From Iris pallida (Eukaryota; Streptophyta; Magnoliopsida; Asparagales; Iridaceae), in contig JANAVB010010791.1 in assembly GCA_029216955.1 (NCBI GenBank), forward strand, positions 10,715,586 through 10,779,585: a stretch of 64,000 bases of DNA, read 5' to 3'. The notes under the pieces are model-generated. The model ran no database searches. It saw nothing but the letters and a program-made list of their open reading frames with translations, and had not been told where the DNA came from. This document shows, piece by piece, positions 46,996-60,770 of the stretch (position 1 is the first letter of the stretch; each line of letters opens with the position of its first letter). The position numbers and the translations under genes are program-made.

Positions 46996-47509
46996 TGTAA
47001 CGCCCCAGTCCCAAAATATGTAGGATTAGGAACGTAGACATGCCAGCTGTATTCATACGAAGTATACTCCAATGTATAAATACATAAGCTGTAAAATACA
47101 GTAGAACCATAACTAATCTCATCCACACAAAATAAATAAATAGAAGATCTCATATAATCAACTATGAAATTGTCATTTGGTACATGTAGTTGGGCGGAGA
47201 CAAATCCACTACCAACTATGAAAAGAAATACATGACAAGCAAAAGAAAGATTTTGGCGAGCGAAGCGAAGACGATCCAAAATGCAATCATCCTCGAAGAA
47301 ATAGAGCGGATCACGGCTAGAGCTAGAGCACCTGTGAAAGACAATAGCACACACCTGGAGAGATAACCACGTCCTCAGAGAGACGTAACAAGACACATAA
47401 TATCATGCCATATAAACTGAATAAATATTGCTCAAATAAATAAGTAAATCGAATTATAACATATTCCAATACGCACCTACTGAACGAGCGTTCCATCCCC
47501 CCAAACAGA
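46996..47509 (-). repeat. 3' LTR of B, distal part
   Basis: Starts on the plus strand TGTAACGCCCCAGTCC; very close to 62633 onward, with only scattered single-base differences. Continues at 57725 beyond element C. Confidence 0.9.
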
Positions 47510-50500
47510 TGTGAGCACCCTGAATTTTGGGTTGATTTTTTTTAATTTTTTCTGATTTATTTAGTTTTAATAAATGATTTATTCTGGTTATTTATCTATT
47601 AGTGTACTTTCCCGTGCCATTGATATTTGGAGTGTCAGGAATGTTCAACTCTGGAAATCTTCTTTATGAGTTTTGGAGTGGACAGGATTACCTTTATGAC
47701 GGTATATAGTGTCCCATACAAACTTGTTCCTTTGTGCTCTTTTTGCATCCCAGAACTTCGGGTCGATTTAGACCATTTGATTATTAATTATTTTTTCACT
47801 CTTTTTGTTGTTCATTTTCAGCGCGTTACCGTGACTTTTAAATTGGGAGCGCAAGACCAGTCAGTTTCTTGGATCCATAAGCAAAAGAAAGATTTTGGCG
47901 CCACACTCCAGCGAGTCCTCCCTTGACGGCCATCGTCCTTCAGGACGCGCCGTCGAGGCGATTCGTGCGTTTTGCATGACGTCCCGTCGTGACGCTCGCG
48001 AAATCAAGTTCATTTTGGCGCTCCGTCGCAGCAACTTCGTACGTATTTTTTCGGAGATCCGACCATTGGATCGGTGATTTCTTTGCTCCGTCACAATCTC
48101 GGTATATCCACCTTCATCCCTGTCAATTTTTGTCCGTTAATTTTATCGTTTGATACATCAAAACCGGCCACCAAGTTGACCGTTTAAATTGTATTAAATT
48201 TGGACAGTTTCGCGTGGCCAACTTCGTCAGCTTGTATCTCCTCCACCGCAGCTCCGTTTGGCGTGCTACCAGTTCCGGTGTGAAGCTAGTATAACCCTCC
48301 TGCTACCCCTCCAGTTTCGTTTCATTGTGAGCTTGTTTGATTGGTTGAATTCGACGCCAAAGTTGGCAGTCCGAATTCGTAATTTTCAACTTGTAAAATT
48401 TTATTTTTGAACACGGGACTCCATATTTCATTTCTGACACCACCATTAGACTCGTGGCGTCATTCTGGCATGTTTTCATATAAAATTTGTTAGATTTGGA
48501 GAACGTGGGCCCTGGCATATTTTTCGGTGTAAAGTGGGTCCCACATTCTGGGTCAACGGAACTTTTTGACACCGGCTTATCGGAATCCAATTCTGGATAT
48601 ACCATTGAGTTCGTATCGTCATTCTGGACTCGTTGACATATAATTTGCTAGATTTTGGTGGACATTGGACCCGTCACGCATTTCGGTGCAAGTCGGATAC
48701 CAATATCCGGGTCAACGGGTCATTTTGAGATTGGCTCATCGAAATTCAATTCTGGATATACCGTTGAGTTCGTATCGTCATTCTGGACTCGTTGACATGT
48801 AGTTTGCTGAGTCTTGAGAACTTTGGCTTCGGCACGCATTTCCGTGCAAACTGGAATTTCAAGTTCTGGTCAACAGACCAAATTGAGATCGGGTCAACTG
48901 AATCCAATTCTGGAGATACCGTTGGGTTCGTATCGTCATTCTGGTTTTGTGGACATATAATTTGTTATATTTTATAGACTTGTTTTCTTGCACATTTTTT
49001 GGTGCAAAACGGCTCCGACACGGACACCGTTTGACCCGAAATTACCTTTTTGCCCTTATGTCCAAATTGGACCGAAGGGTAGGCTATCCTAGCTAATTTG
49101 ACTATTCTGGACACGTTACGATGTTTATTTTATCGTCCGACAATGTTCGTTTATAGTTTCTCTGAGTTTAACCTTTTTATAATTAATTAATAATTAATTC
49201 TTATAATGTTCGTATTTCAGGATTAGTACAACGAAACTGAGATCAGTCAATTCCAGTAATCTCACATCGCTAAAATTGACAAGATGGACACGTGAAACAT
49301 TATAATAAGATTATTAACTTTACAGTTAATCATCTTATCTCGATTTGCGTGTTATAAGTTTCGACGTACGAATAACGAAGTACACTTCATATCTTTAATA
49401 ATTAGACTAGAATTAACCCTGTTGACCAGAGTTGACCAGTTGACCCAAAGTCAACTATAAGTCAACACTTGACCTAGTTTGACTAGATTATTGACTGGAG
49501 TTGACCTAGAGTCGTTTTGACTTAGAAGAACCTAGTATAAGATAGATTGCTTGTAGAGAATTATTTATTACAATTTGAACACCTTGTAACCTGTGTTGCT
49601 TTAAATAGGACTCTGTGGCTTCAGTTGGACCCCTATACTTATCAGATGTTCAGGTTATCGAGGCGAGTATATTCTCTGATCTTTTCATACTTATCTGGAT
49701 TATTTTCTTGCTCTAGATTACTCTACTTGATGCTGACATGTATCTTCACGGATTAGCACTATATGGATCCTTTCCTGAGATGTTATCCCTCTACGGGTGC
49801 ATCGGATATTTCATGTTCATGTACTTTATCATGTGCATCAAGTACTCCTTGTACTCGTACTAGTTCATATTTTTACATGTTCTCATGTGCTTCATGTGCT
49901 TTCATGTGCTTATCATGTGCCTCATGTACTACTCATTACATGAGTTCACGTATCTTAGCTGTATTCATGTCCTTATAACATAATTTGAACGGATCCTTGT
50001 GTATTGATTGGGGCGGGGTGAATAGAATTGGTTATGTGATCACTATCCCCAGTAGCTGTATTCATGTGCCTCCTTATTTGTATTCATGTGCCTCCAAGCC
50101 ATTTACATAACCATTGTGCTCTAAATCACGTAGCCACTTACAGTCTCTACTATCATGTATTTACTTTCAGTTACAAAATATCTCCTGTTTACTCGTACTT
50201 CCTATTCAGCACTTCATGTATTTTACTCTATTGTATGATTTATACTCCTAACCTGCTATGAACTGTTTGAGAGATATGTGCTCGTTCCTGTCCTGACTGG
50301 ACCTGTTGATAAATTTTACAGATAGCTGGAGGTTATCTGCTAGCCTAGAGAAGACACATTAGAGGATGTTTAGATAGTTATTTCATTTGTCCGGAGTTGT
50401 ACTTACTTTATGGATTACTGTATCTGAGTTTGGAGATTTGAGATATATTTCTGGATTTGTGTATCTTAGACACTTAGATTTCTCTCTGTTGTACCTCTTT

Positions 50501-50712
50501 TGGATTTCATGTTTTATCTATCCTTATCATGCTCTACCTTAGATGTGATTGAGTCTGTATCTGCCATGTCACCCCCATTCGGGGAGTATAAACTGTTGAA
50601 CCTTATACTGTTAGATGCATGAGACCTAGGACAGCGTTCTACCGCCGACACTGCGGCGTGGGATGGACATACCCACTTCTCGTGCCCTTATTCTAGGGTG
50701 CGGGTCGTGACA
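47510..50712 (+). repeat. 5' LTR of C (with internal deletion)
   Basis: Matches the 3' LTR except that about 1.1 kb is missing at 47877-47900, where a 24-bp filler sits instead. Confidence 0.9.
48360..49010 (+). repeat. Four tandem ~159-bp units in the C 5' LTR
   Basis: The box TCGTCATTCTGG recurs at about 48457, 48616, 48775 and 48933, period 159, 159 and 158 bp. Each unit has GACATATAATTTG-like and GCACGCATTTCGGTGCAA-like boxes. Copies have diverged. Confidence 0.88.
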
Positions 50713-53411
50713 CGTTTTTAGTGGTGGCCCATGCAGGTCGAGTTTGTGTAGTGGTATTCGAACTAGAGTACCACTACAGCCTGCAGTAGGATTAGGATAT
50801 ATTATGAAGATACTCAATCACAGCTAGGATCCCTTGAGAGATTCCTGGGACGACCCTTGAGAATCTTATTTAACTTCGATTTGAAAACTCTCTTTTCCTT
50901 GATTTGATTTATCTTTATTTTCTGTTGTCGAATTTGATTTTGATGGATTATTGTTGAATTTGAGTTTGTATTTATTTATTTGATTGAAGATTATTGAATT
51001 TTGAATCTTAATGTTAGCTGTAGCATCCGAGTTTGTATTTATATGATTTGAAGGATTTTTGTTCATTTTTTTGAATCTTGATGTTCGTTGATAAATTTGA
51101 TTTTTGAGTATTCATTGTTGATTTAACTTAATTTTTGTCAAGATAAAATTATATGGGCTAGGTCATCTAAGTTAGGAATCTAGTCTTCTATAGTCACATT
51201 AGCCAGCATGGTGAGGACATATAGTCTGGCTTTGGATATATTTCTTGGGTGTGGGAATTTAAGGTTTTCGCAGCCAAGCTAGCGGCATCGCGAAAATGTT
51301 AAATACCACGATTCTAGATGTATGTGCCTAAGTCGAGGACTTTGTGATTATCGTAGCCTTGCTTACTAGTATGACGAGGATTTAGAGCACCATGATTTTG
51401 GATAGACGCATATGATTATCAGATTATATCTTAAATGTTTTTGCACATGTTTTCTCTACTTTTGTTGCAGTCCTTCAAATTTTTTTTAATTATTATTTGA
51501 TTTATTTTGCTTTGCTTCTCATTTTTACTTAGGATATAGCTTTAGCTATTTTTATAAACCTTGTGTAACTTCTTACCATGAAATTCTTCTTAATGAATCG
51601 ATGATTTTGCTAGACTATATCTTGGGATTGATATTTTAGTTCTGGGTTTCAAAATGGTTCCTTCTTTTAAACAGATAAGCAGAACAGATTCTTTTATCAT
51701 TTTCTTACTGCCAATATTTTATTTCCATCATTCCTTGTCTTATACAACTAGCATGATTACATCAATTCCCTGTCTCGTATCTAATTCTGTCGGTTAGACT
51801 TTAAACCCTTGAATCTTTGTATCTTTTACCTGAGAAATGTTGAGAAAGTGACGTAAATCATCTAGTTCAGAAATGACGTAAATGGTTATCATAGAATGAT
51901 TTGTCAGAATCAGGACGTTGGATGTCAATTATGAAAAAAAAAATTTGAGAGGAAGATGTGGTAAATGTTTAGAATGGAATCGAGTGATAAATGTTATCAA
52001 TTTAGAAAAAAATCGCAGAAATTTTGGGTTACGAAAAATTCATGTATGTATTTCAAAAAAAAAACTAATGAGGATATCAAAGGTCAACCTAGTTTTGAGG
52101 ACTAGAAAATCTTGGTTATTGGTTCTTGGAAACTATTACAAGGCTATGTAGAAATTTAGGGATGGAAAGGAGAATTTAATTGTATTATATGATCATGCGA
52201 AGTTGAACTAGAAATTGTAAGAGGGTGACTAGAGACAGAGAGAACACAAGAATTTTAAGCTATAGGAATTATTTTTAGATGATTGGAAGAAATTGTGGAA
52301 TTCAAAAGGATAACATTTGAAGTGAACGTTGAAGAAAATATGAAGGTTGATTTATAAACAAGAATAAAAAATTTGTGTGACATAGTGGTATTGGAGTTTA
52401 GTAAATACGAGACTTGACTTAAACAAGCACAAGGATTTCATAAACTGGATTTAGAGGTTCGGATTAATTTAGAACAAGGTGAAGGAATTTGAAAATTTGA
52501 TTAAATAAATAAGTGTTGATACCTAATTAAGAGGGGTATGCTTCGTGGGAAATGTTTTAGAAGTTTGAATTTTGTCTATGGTGATCATGGTAAAAGTTTA
52601 GATGACTGAAGGTTATAGAATTTTTGAGGGTAGTCATATGAAGGTTGACTTTATATTGGAGGTTGTGAAAAAATATGATTAGCAAATGGTAAACTGATAG
52701 TATCAGGGAGAGATGATTTACTGACTTTGTATGAGATCTTGTTTTTCTCTAAAAAGGGTTTTTCAATATCATTGAATCCTAGTTTCCTTAATCACGACCA
52801 AATCGACTTCGATCACCTTTCCTTATCATATTTATATCTTGGGTTGTACTCAATTGACTTAAATTTGATTACGACCTGAATCTCCATCCTTGTATGCTCG
52901 TTCTCAGACTTTGTTGAACTGTCCTCCATATTGCCTAAATCTTGATTTTTCCAATTTGATCAACTTAGATCGTATCGAAACTAAATATTCTTAATATATA
53001 TATTATGATTTGATTTCCATGCAATTGACTTTCATTCTTTAACTTCTGGTTTTGATTTTTGAATAATACCCCTTTATGGATAATTGGTAGTTATCTTTAC
53101 TTTTTTGATGAGTACCAGTTTCATGTAGGATGGTAGACTGTCTTACAGTTTTGATGATTTATTATTTCTGTATCTTTTCTAGTTTAGCACCCTAGACTGC
53201 TTGTGTGTTTTGATACCCTATGACCGATTCAGTTAGCATGACTAGTATACCTAGATGAGACTTCCACTACCACCGTATGCCATGACCCTGTACGTCGTCC
53301 TTTTGATGGTATGCTTTGTTTAAATTCTGGGACTTTGATTGTGGGGGTTTGACCTAGAGGGAGTACGAACATTTTAATTTCGAGGACGAAATTTTTATAA
53401 GGTGGGTAGGA
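50713..53411 (+). other. Non-coding interior of C
   Basis: Begins CGTTTTTAGTGGTGGCCC (leader shared with B and D). The rest is T-rich and without ORFs matching gag or pol. It ends TTCGAGGACGAAATTTTTAT and a GGTGGGTAGGA purine tract, the 3' context found in chromoviruses. Confidence 0.8.
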
Positions 53412-54359
53412 TGTGAGCACCCTGAATTTCGGGTTAATTTTTTTAAAAAATTTTCTGATTTATTTAGTTTTAATAAATGATTTATTCTGGTTATTTATCT
53501 ATTAGTGTACTTTCCCGTGCTATTGATATTTGGAGTGTCAGGGATGTTCAACTCTGAAAATCTTCTTCATGAGTTTTGGAGTGGACAGGATTACCTTCAT
53601 GACGGTATATAGTGTCCCATCCAAACTTGTTCCCTTGTGCTCTTTTTGCTTCGCAGAACTTCGGGTCGATTTAGACCATTTGATTATTAATTTTTTTCCC
53701 ACTCTTTTTCTTGTTCATTTTCAGCGCGTTACCGTGACTTTTAAATTGGGAGCGCAAGACCAGTCAATTTCTTGAAACCAACTCATCATGCATGATTTAC
53801 TCGAGACGCTCTTCACCCTTGACCTTCGTGTCCCACTCAGACACGTCATTTTGTGCTCCATTTGCTTCGTACAACTTTTTTGACACGTGATCCGATTTTA
53901 TTTCACTCTACGGCGTCACATTCATTTTCCAACTTGATTTGTGGGTCCCCTGTCGACCAAAACCTGTAAGCCCCAATTATGGACATGGCCCACATTGAGC
54001 CTACTACCCGTCCGACACTTGTGTCCCATTTATTGGAAACCCCATGTGCTACTTATTTACCCATGATTATCCACACCTATTTTTTATTCGATTTTTGCAT
54101 AATGTCCGGTTTTGGATCCAATCTGACTCCACTGAACCCAACCTCAGCTTTATTTTTCCTCTTTCATGACACCCTCATATTTTCTTGCCCAAAAATATCA
54201 AGTATTTATTTTTTCCTATTTTTAATATTTATTGAAAATTTTGTTGATTTTATTCCTATAGGAATAACCTAATCTTCCTATGATAAATTCTAGCCTTTGA
54301 TTTCCTTATACTAAATCCTCACCACCTATTTTTTTCCCACACATTCACTCAGCCAATGC

Positions 54360-54955
54360 ATGTGGCCGGCCCTAATTATTAGGATGAGAATATTCTCATC
54401 TCTCTCTCTCTTCCCATTAATTTCCCACATATTTCTCTCTTCCCTCATTTATTTTTTCCACAGCAACATTCAACACAGCAACTTTAGCACCACCACCACC
54501 ATTGCACCAGCCCGACCTCCTCCCCTCTTCCCTGGCTGGACCTCCCCCTCCGACGTGGCTTCGCCGTCGGCCACCTGGCCAACCAGGCCGAGCTCCTCCA
54601 GCTCCTCCTCCTTCTTCATCCGATCATCATCATCAATGTCACCACCATCACCATGGTCTTCAGCACCACCATCATCATCCAAGCCTTAACCACCACCACC
54701 GATCACCTCTGTACCGGCCGCCCCGCCGTGCTAGGACATGCGTCGCCCGCCCCCGCCGGGCCAGGCCGAGCCGGGGCTGCCATGCAGCAGCTGCAGCAGC
54801 AGCTTCATGCACGCACACTTGCAGGCGCGCACGCGCGCGCGCGCACGGGCCGCCGTCGTGCGCCGCCGCGTGGGCCGTCGTGGCTCGCCGTAGGCGCACC
54901 CCACTCCGGCGAGCCCTCCTCTGACCGCCACCGTCCTCCGGGACGCGCCATCTAG
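54360..54955 (+). other. GC-rich segment in the C 3' LTR
   Basis: After a CT-rich leader (54395-54450), sequence turns strongly GC-rich with CCACCACC and CGCGCGCG runs. Open frames on both strands (for example 54502-54924) are His/Pro/Arg/Ala low complexity without family signature, so I do not call a gene. It could be LTR leader or captured sequence. Confidence 0.55.
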
Positions 54956-55359
54956 GTGATTCTTGCGTTTTGCACGACGTCCCGTCGTGACGCGCGCGAA
55001 ATCAAGTTCATTTTGGTGCTCCGTCGCAGCAACTTCGTACACGTTTTTTCGGAGATCCGACCGTTGGATCGGTAATTTCTTTGCTCCGTTACAATCTCGG
55101 TATATCCACCTTCATCCCTGTCAATTTTTGTCTGTTAATTTTATCGTTTGATACATCAAAACCGGCCACCAAGTTGACCGTTTAAATTGTATTAAATTTG
55201 GACAGTTTCGCGGGGCCAACTTCGTCAGCTTGTATCTCCTCCACCGCAGCTCCGTTTAGCGTACTACCAGTTCCGGTGTGAAGCTGGTATAACCCTCTTG
55301 CTACCCCTCCAGTTTTGTTTCATTGTGAGCTTGTTTGATTGGTTGAATTCGACGCCAAA

Positions 55360-56010
55360 ATTGGCCGTCCGAATTCGTAATTTCCAACTTGTAAAATTCT
55401 ATTTTTGAACACGGGACTCCATATTTCATTTCTGACACCACCATTAGACTCGTGGCATCGTTCTGGCATGTTTTCATATAAAATGTTTTAGATTTGGAGA
55501 ACGTGGGCCCTGGCACGTTTTTCGGTGCAAAGTGGGTCCCACATTCTGGGTCAACGGAACTTTTTGACGCCGGCTCATCGGAATCCAATTCTGCATATAC
55601 CGTTGAGTTCGTATCGTCATTATGGACTCGTTGACATATAATTTGCTAGATTTTGGTGGACATTGGACCCGGCACGCATTTCGGTGCAAGTCGGATACCA
55701 ATATCCGGGTCAACGGGTCATTTTGAGATCGGCTCATCGGAATCCAATTCTAGATATACCATTGAGTTCGTATCGTCATTCTGGACTCGTTGACATGTAG
55801 TTTGCTGAGTTTTGTGAACTTTGACTCCGGCACGCATTTCCGTGCAAACCAAAATTTCAAGTTCTGGTCAACGGACCAAATTGAGATCGGGTCAACGGAA
55901 TCCAATTCTGGAGATACCATTGGGTTCGTATCGTCATTCTGGTTTCGTGGGCATATAATTTGTTATATTTTATAGACTTTTTTTTTGCACGTTTTTCGGT
56001 GCAAAACGGC
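55360..56010 (+). repeat. Four tandem ~159-bp units in the C 3' LTR
   Basis: Same array as in the 5' LTR; boxes at about 55456, 55614, 55773 and 55931. The array was therefore present before insertion. Confidence 0.88.
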
Positions 56011-58984
56011 TTCGACACGGACACCGTTCCGAAATTACCTTTTTGCCCTTGTGTCCAAATTGGACCGAAGGGTAGGCTATCCTAGCTAATTTGACTATTC
56101 TGGACACGTTGGCGATGTTTATTTTATCGTCCGACAATATTTGTTTATAGTTTCTCTGAGTTTAACCTTTTTATAATTAATTAATAATTAATTCTTATAA
56201 TGTTCGTATTTCGGGATTAGTACAACGAAACTGAGATCAGTCAATTCCAGTGATCTCACATCGCTGAAATTGATAAGATGGACACGTGAAACATTATAAT
56301 AAGATTATTAACTTTACAGTTAATCATCTTATCTCGATTTGTGTGTTGTAAGTTTCGACGTACGAATAACAAAGTACACTTTATATCTTTAATAATTAGA
56401 CTAGAATTAACCCTATTGACCAGAGTCGACCAGTTGACCCAAAGTCAACTATAAGTCAACACTTGACCTAGTTTGACTAGATTATTGACCGGAGTTGACC
56501 TAGAGTCGTTTTGACTTAGAAGAACCTAGTATAAGATAGATTGCTTGTAGAGAATTATTTATTACAATTTGAACACCTTGTAACCTGTGTTGCTTTAAAT
56601 AGGACTCTGTGGCTTCAGTTGGACCCTATACTTATCAGTTGTTCAGGTTATCGAGGCGAGTACATTCTCTGATCTTTTCATACTTATCTGGATTATTTTC
56701 TTGCTCTAGATTACTCTACTTGATGCTGACACGTATCTTCACGGATTAGTACTATATGGATCCTTTCCTGAGATGTTATCCCTCTACTGGTGCATCGGGT
56801 ATTTCATATTCATGTACTTTATTATGTGCATCAGGTACTCCTTGTACTCGTACTAGTTCATGTTTTTACATGTTCTCATGTGCTTCATGTGCTTCATGTG
56901 CTTTCATATGCTTTCATGTGCTTATCATGTGCCTCATTTACTACTCTTTACATGAGTTCACGTATCTTAGCTGTATTCATTTGCATATAACATAACTTGA
57001 ACGAATCCTTGTGTATTGATTGGGACGGGATGAGTAGAATTTGTTATGTGATCACTATCCCCAGTAGATGTATTCATGTACCTCCTTATTTGTATTCATG
57101 TGCCCCCAAGCCGTTTACATAACCATTGTGCTCTAAATCACGTAGCCACTTACAGTCTCTACTATCATGTATTTACTTTCAGTTACAAAATATCTCATGT
57201 TTACTCGTACTTCCTATTCAGCACTTCCTATATTTTACTCTATTGTATGATTTATACTCCTAACCTGCTATGAACTGTTTGAGAGATATGTGCTCGTTCC
57301 CGTCCTGACTGGACCAGTTGATAAATTTTACAGATAGCTGGAGGTTACCTGCTAGCCTAGAGGAGACACATTAGAGGATGTTTTGATAGTTATTTTATTT
57401 GTCTGGAGTTGTACTTACTTTATGAATTACTGTATCTGAGTTTGGAGATTTGAGATGTATTTCTGGATTTGTGTATCTTAGACACTTAGATTTCTCTCTG
57501 TTGTACCTCTTTTGGATTTTATGTTTTATCTATCCTTATCATGCTCTACCTTAGATGTGATTGAGTCTGTATCTGCCATGTCACCCCCATTCGGGGAGTA
57601 TAAACTGTTTAACCTTATACTGTTAGATGCATGAGACCTAGGACAGCGTTCTACCGCCGACACTGCGGCGTAGGCTGGACGTACCCACTTCTCGTGCCCT
57701 TATTCTAGGGTGCGGGTCGTGACACCAGACAAGGACATGAGATGGTAAACTAATTCACGGTAACGTATCTTCCCATGCTATGAATCCAATATGGTATCCG
57801 GACCCCAACAAGATTCAATACCTTCTCATCGAAGTAGTAAGTCACACCTACAACCAAACAAGGACAAGATGTGACAAACTAGTCCGTGACAAGTTATTGT
57901 CCCAAGCCACGGTCAGATACAAGTACCCAAACCAAAAGTACTCGTACCTAACGGATAAAGGTACCTAACCGTTCTAAGTGAAATGTAGTTAAGAACAATC
58001 CTTCCTACGCATGGACCCTGGCTGAATTGGATCGACATAGTCCCCCCTTGGGCACCAGAGGCCTCATCAGTAAGAGCATGACGTTCCGCAGAATCGTCAG
58101 TGGCCGTCAGTAATCATGGGTCATCAACCCCGTATCTCCAGCGGAGAGTCCGGGTCACAAGGGAAAGTGCATCGAAGCCCATATGCTAAGGAATTGTCCT
58201 CCCCGCCCAATGCCTACTCTGTTGTATCCACAACAGTAAACCTCTATAACCGCTAAGTCAAACTAAGCATGCAACCTCTATTAGCGGTTATTCCTATCGT
58301 ACGGCTTGTACGTACTGGTGGCCAGCCAATCACGTACTTTCGTGTCCTACATACGATACACAACTTTGTGGTACAACGTGTCAAGGCCAATAATGCAATA
58401 CACAAGGTGGTCCCTTAAATCTAGGTTTAATTTGTAAGAAAATAATACACAGCAGGAAATATAAATGAACAGTAAGTTCTAACAGGTTATGCCATGCATC
58501 ATAGTTTTTGCATAAAGAAAATAAATAATGCATGAAATATGAGCTAAAAATAAGTAAACAGCAAATGGCAAGGTGTCTTGCCTGATTGACGCCTGAGGTG
58601 GTGCTGCGATAATCATGGTGGCATGAACTGCGTCTTTGGTGTAACAACTACACAAGGGGACCTCTGTTGATGGCACGGACAATTTCATTGGGTCCAGAAG
58701 GGTTAAGTTAGTTAGGGTGGACATAAGGTAGTCTCGAAATGGGCGAAGGAATAGGAACAATAGGACTTGGATACGGACAGGAGAAAAATCAAAGAATAAT
58801 GGAAAAATCGAAGAATAATGGATAAATAAATATTTTATATATACGAGTTCTAGAAAATATTTATAATCCCTAAAACTAATTTTCATAAGTCAGAATATTT
58901 ATAGGAAACATACAAAAATTACTTTAAAGTCAAGAAAACTGTTTTCGGTAAAAACTCTAAGTTTGTCGAAAATAGAACTGGTAA

Positions 58985-58988
<4 letters not shown>

Positions 58989-59073
<85 letters not shown>
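58989..59073. repeat. TA array
   Basis: About 42 TA units within the B 3' LTR. Confidence 0.95.
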
Positions 59074-59077
<4 letters not shown>

Positions 59078-59423
59078 AAATATATTTTATAGTAACAATA
59101 CTTTTAAATAACTATACGAAATTTTTATAACTTATCAAATATCCTAAAATAACATATTTTAGGGTTCTAACTAGACTTTGAAACTACGCATGAGGCCTAG
59201 GCCAAACTATATACTTTTAAATAATAATAAAATTTACCATAATAATAAATCTATGGCTTCTAGCGCCTAGTCCTTTTTGTTATAAAATATTTTTGAAAAA
59301 TAAAACATAAATACTAAGAGTGATAATACCTTATAATACAAAAATATATATATGGTATAATACCATGGTGCCATAGGAATTTAATTCCTAATACTGTAGC
59401 AAACCTATGAAACAACCAGAAGT

Positions 59424-59530
59424 AATAATAACAATTTTAATAATAATACTAATAATATTAATAATAATCAGAATAATAATAATAATGATAAGAATATTTA
59501 TGATAATAATAATAAAAATAATTATAATTA
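59424..59530. repeat. AAT-type microsatellite
   Basis: Imperfect AAT/ATA units; the Ile-rich open frames here are artefacts. Confidence 0.9.
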
Positions 59531-59639
59531 TAATCCTATCAAAAGCAAAAGTCAACAGACAGCAGGCTTTTAGTAAACGAAAAGACAACAAAAAAAAAAT
59601 AAATAAATGAAATATTAAGAAGAAAGGAAGAGAGGGGAG

Positions 59640-60770
59640 AGAGAGAATGGATGATCGAAAAATTGTTCGGAAGAAAAGTCGGTGAGCGGTGGTTCGCCGG
59701 CGGCGCGAGGGAGCAGGCGACGCGCGGGGATGGTCGCGGAGGCTCGACGCGGAGGGAGCGCGGGAGTTCGGTGGTCGGAGGGGTTTCGTGGTGGCTGGGT
59801 TGGCCGTTCGTCGGCGAGGCGTTGGTCGTAAGGGGAGGCGACGCCGGAGGGTTAGGGGTTTGGGGTTCGGCGGAGGCTGTGCGGCGGAAAGGAGGCGCGG
59901 AGGAAGTCGGAGGGTCCGGCGGAGCGGGTTTCGAGCGGAGGATTTTGTAGGCGGAACAGGCGGTCCGGCGGGGGATAGGCGAACGGGAACGACGAGAGAG
60001 GTGAGAGAGAAGGGGTGATGGAGACGGCGGACGGAGCTGAGTCCGGCGCTACGTGCGACGAAGAAGGGTTTGTTCGGCCTGGGGTCAGCAGGACGCGGCG
60101 GAGAGAGATCTGGGTGGCGGAGGTTGGTGGAAAAATGGGGTCACCGGCGGGTGGCTCGGAAGATCCGACGTTCGGTGGCCGACGTGGTGGTTGGAGCAAG
60201 GACAGTGAGTAACGGCGGGACGCTGCTTCGCGGACGTTGGGTTGTCAGCGCACGGCGACGCCGCTGGTCGGGTGATGGCAGCGGAGAGGAGGTGAGTACG
60301 GTGGTGGCGGTGGTTTAATTTCTAGGGTTTTCTACTTCTATTTTTGCTTTTGGGTGGCGGATTGGGGTTCCGGCCGGTGATGGCCGTGGTGGCAGTGGTG
60401 AGGATTTTCTGGGTCGGGGTAGCGGCCTGGGGATGGTCGGCCAGTTTGGCTAGGGCTGTGTTATGGGATCGCCGGGAATTCGTCGGTGGTGGTGGCAGTG
60501 GGTACTACTGCCCAAGGTCGGAGGATGTCGACGTTGGTGTTCGCAGGGGACGGAGTATCGGGGTTGGGTACGGCAAGCAGTAGAAGGCGTGGGTTTGTGG
60601 GTAGGCCTGTCGCGGTTGCAGCGGCAATGGAGGCGTGGTGGTCGACAAGGCAGGGTAGGATTAGGATTTTGATGTCGGGGTGGTTGTAGATTTGGAATTC
60701 GGGTCGTGTCGGGGAATGTCCCACTCGGCCTAGAGGAACGTCCGGAATTGTCGGACGTGAGAGAATTGTA
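59640..60770 (-). other. GC-rich segment in the B 3' LTR
   Basis: CGG-rich plus strand, Pro/Ser/Arg-rich low-complexity frames on the minus strand, preceded (minus sense) by no clear promoter and followed by a CT-rich run at 59628-59650. It parallels the GC-rich segment of C. No gene is called. Confidence 0.55.

Larger units (their letters stand above)
47510..57724 (+). mobile_element. Non-autonomous chromovirus-like element C nested in the B LTR
   Basis: LTR 47510-50712 (3.2 kb), interior 50713-53411 (2.7 kb), LTR 53412-57724 (4.3 kb). LTRs start TGTGAGCACCC and end GGTCGTGACA. Flanks are ACAGA and CCAGA (4/5). The intact partner copy of the B LTR at 63130-63160 shows the unoccupied site. 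No gag or pol is recognisable. Confidence 0.9.
53412..57724 (+). repeat. 3' LTR of C
   Basis: 4.3 kb, carrying the segment (about 53775-54890) missing from the 5' LTR and the same 159-bp repeat array (55360-56010). Confidence 0.9.

Noticed and set aside
54502..54924. GC-rich open frame of 140 codons
   Set aside because: His/Pro/Ala/Arg low complexity inside an LTR; overlapping open frames on both strands are expected from base composition.
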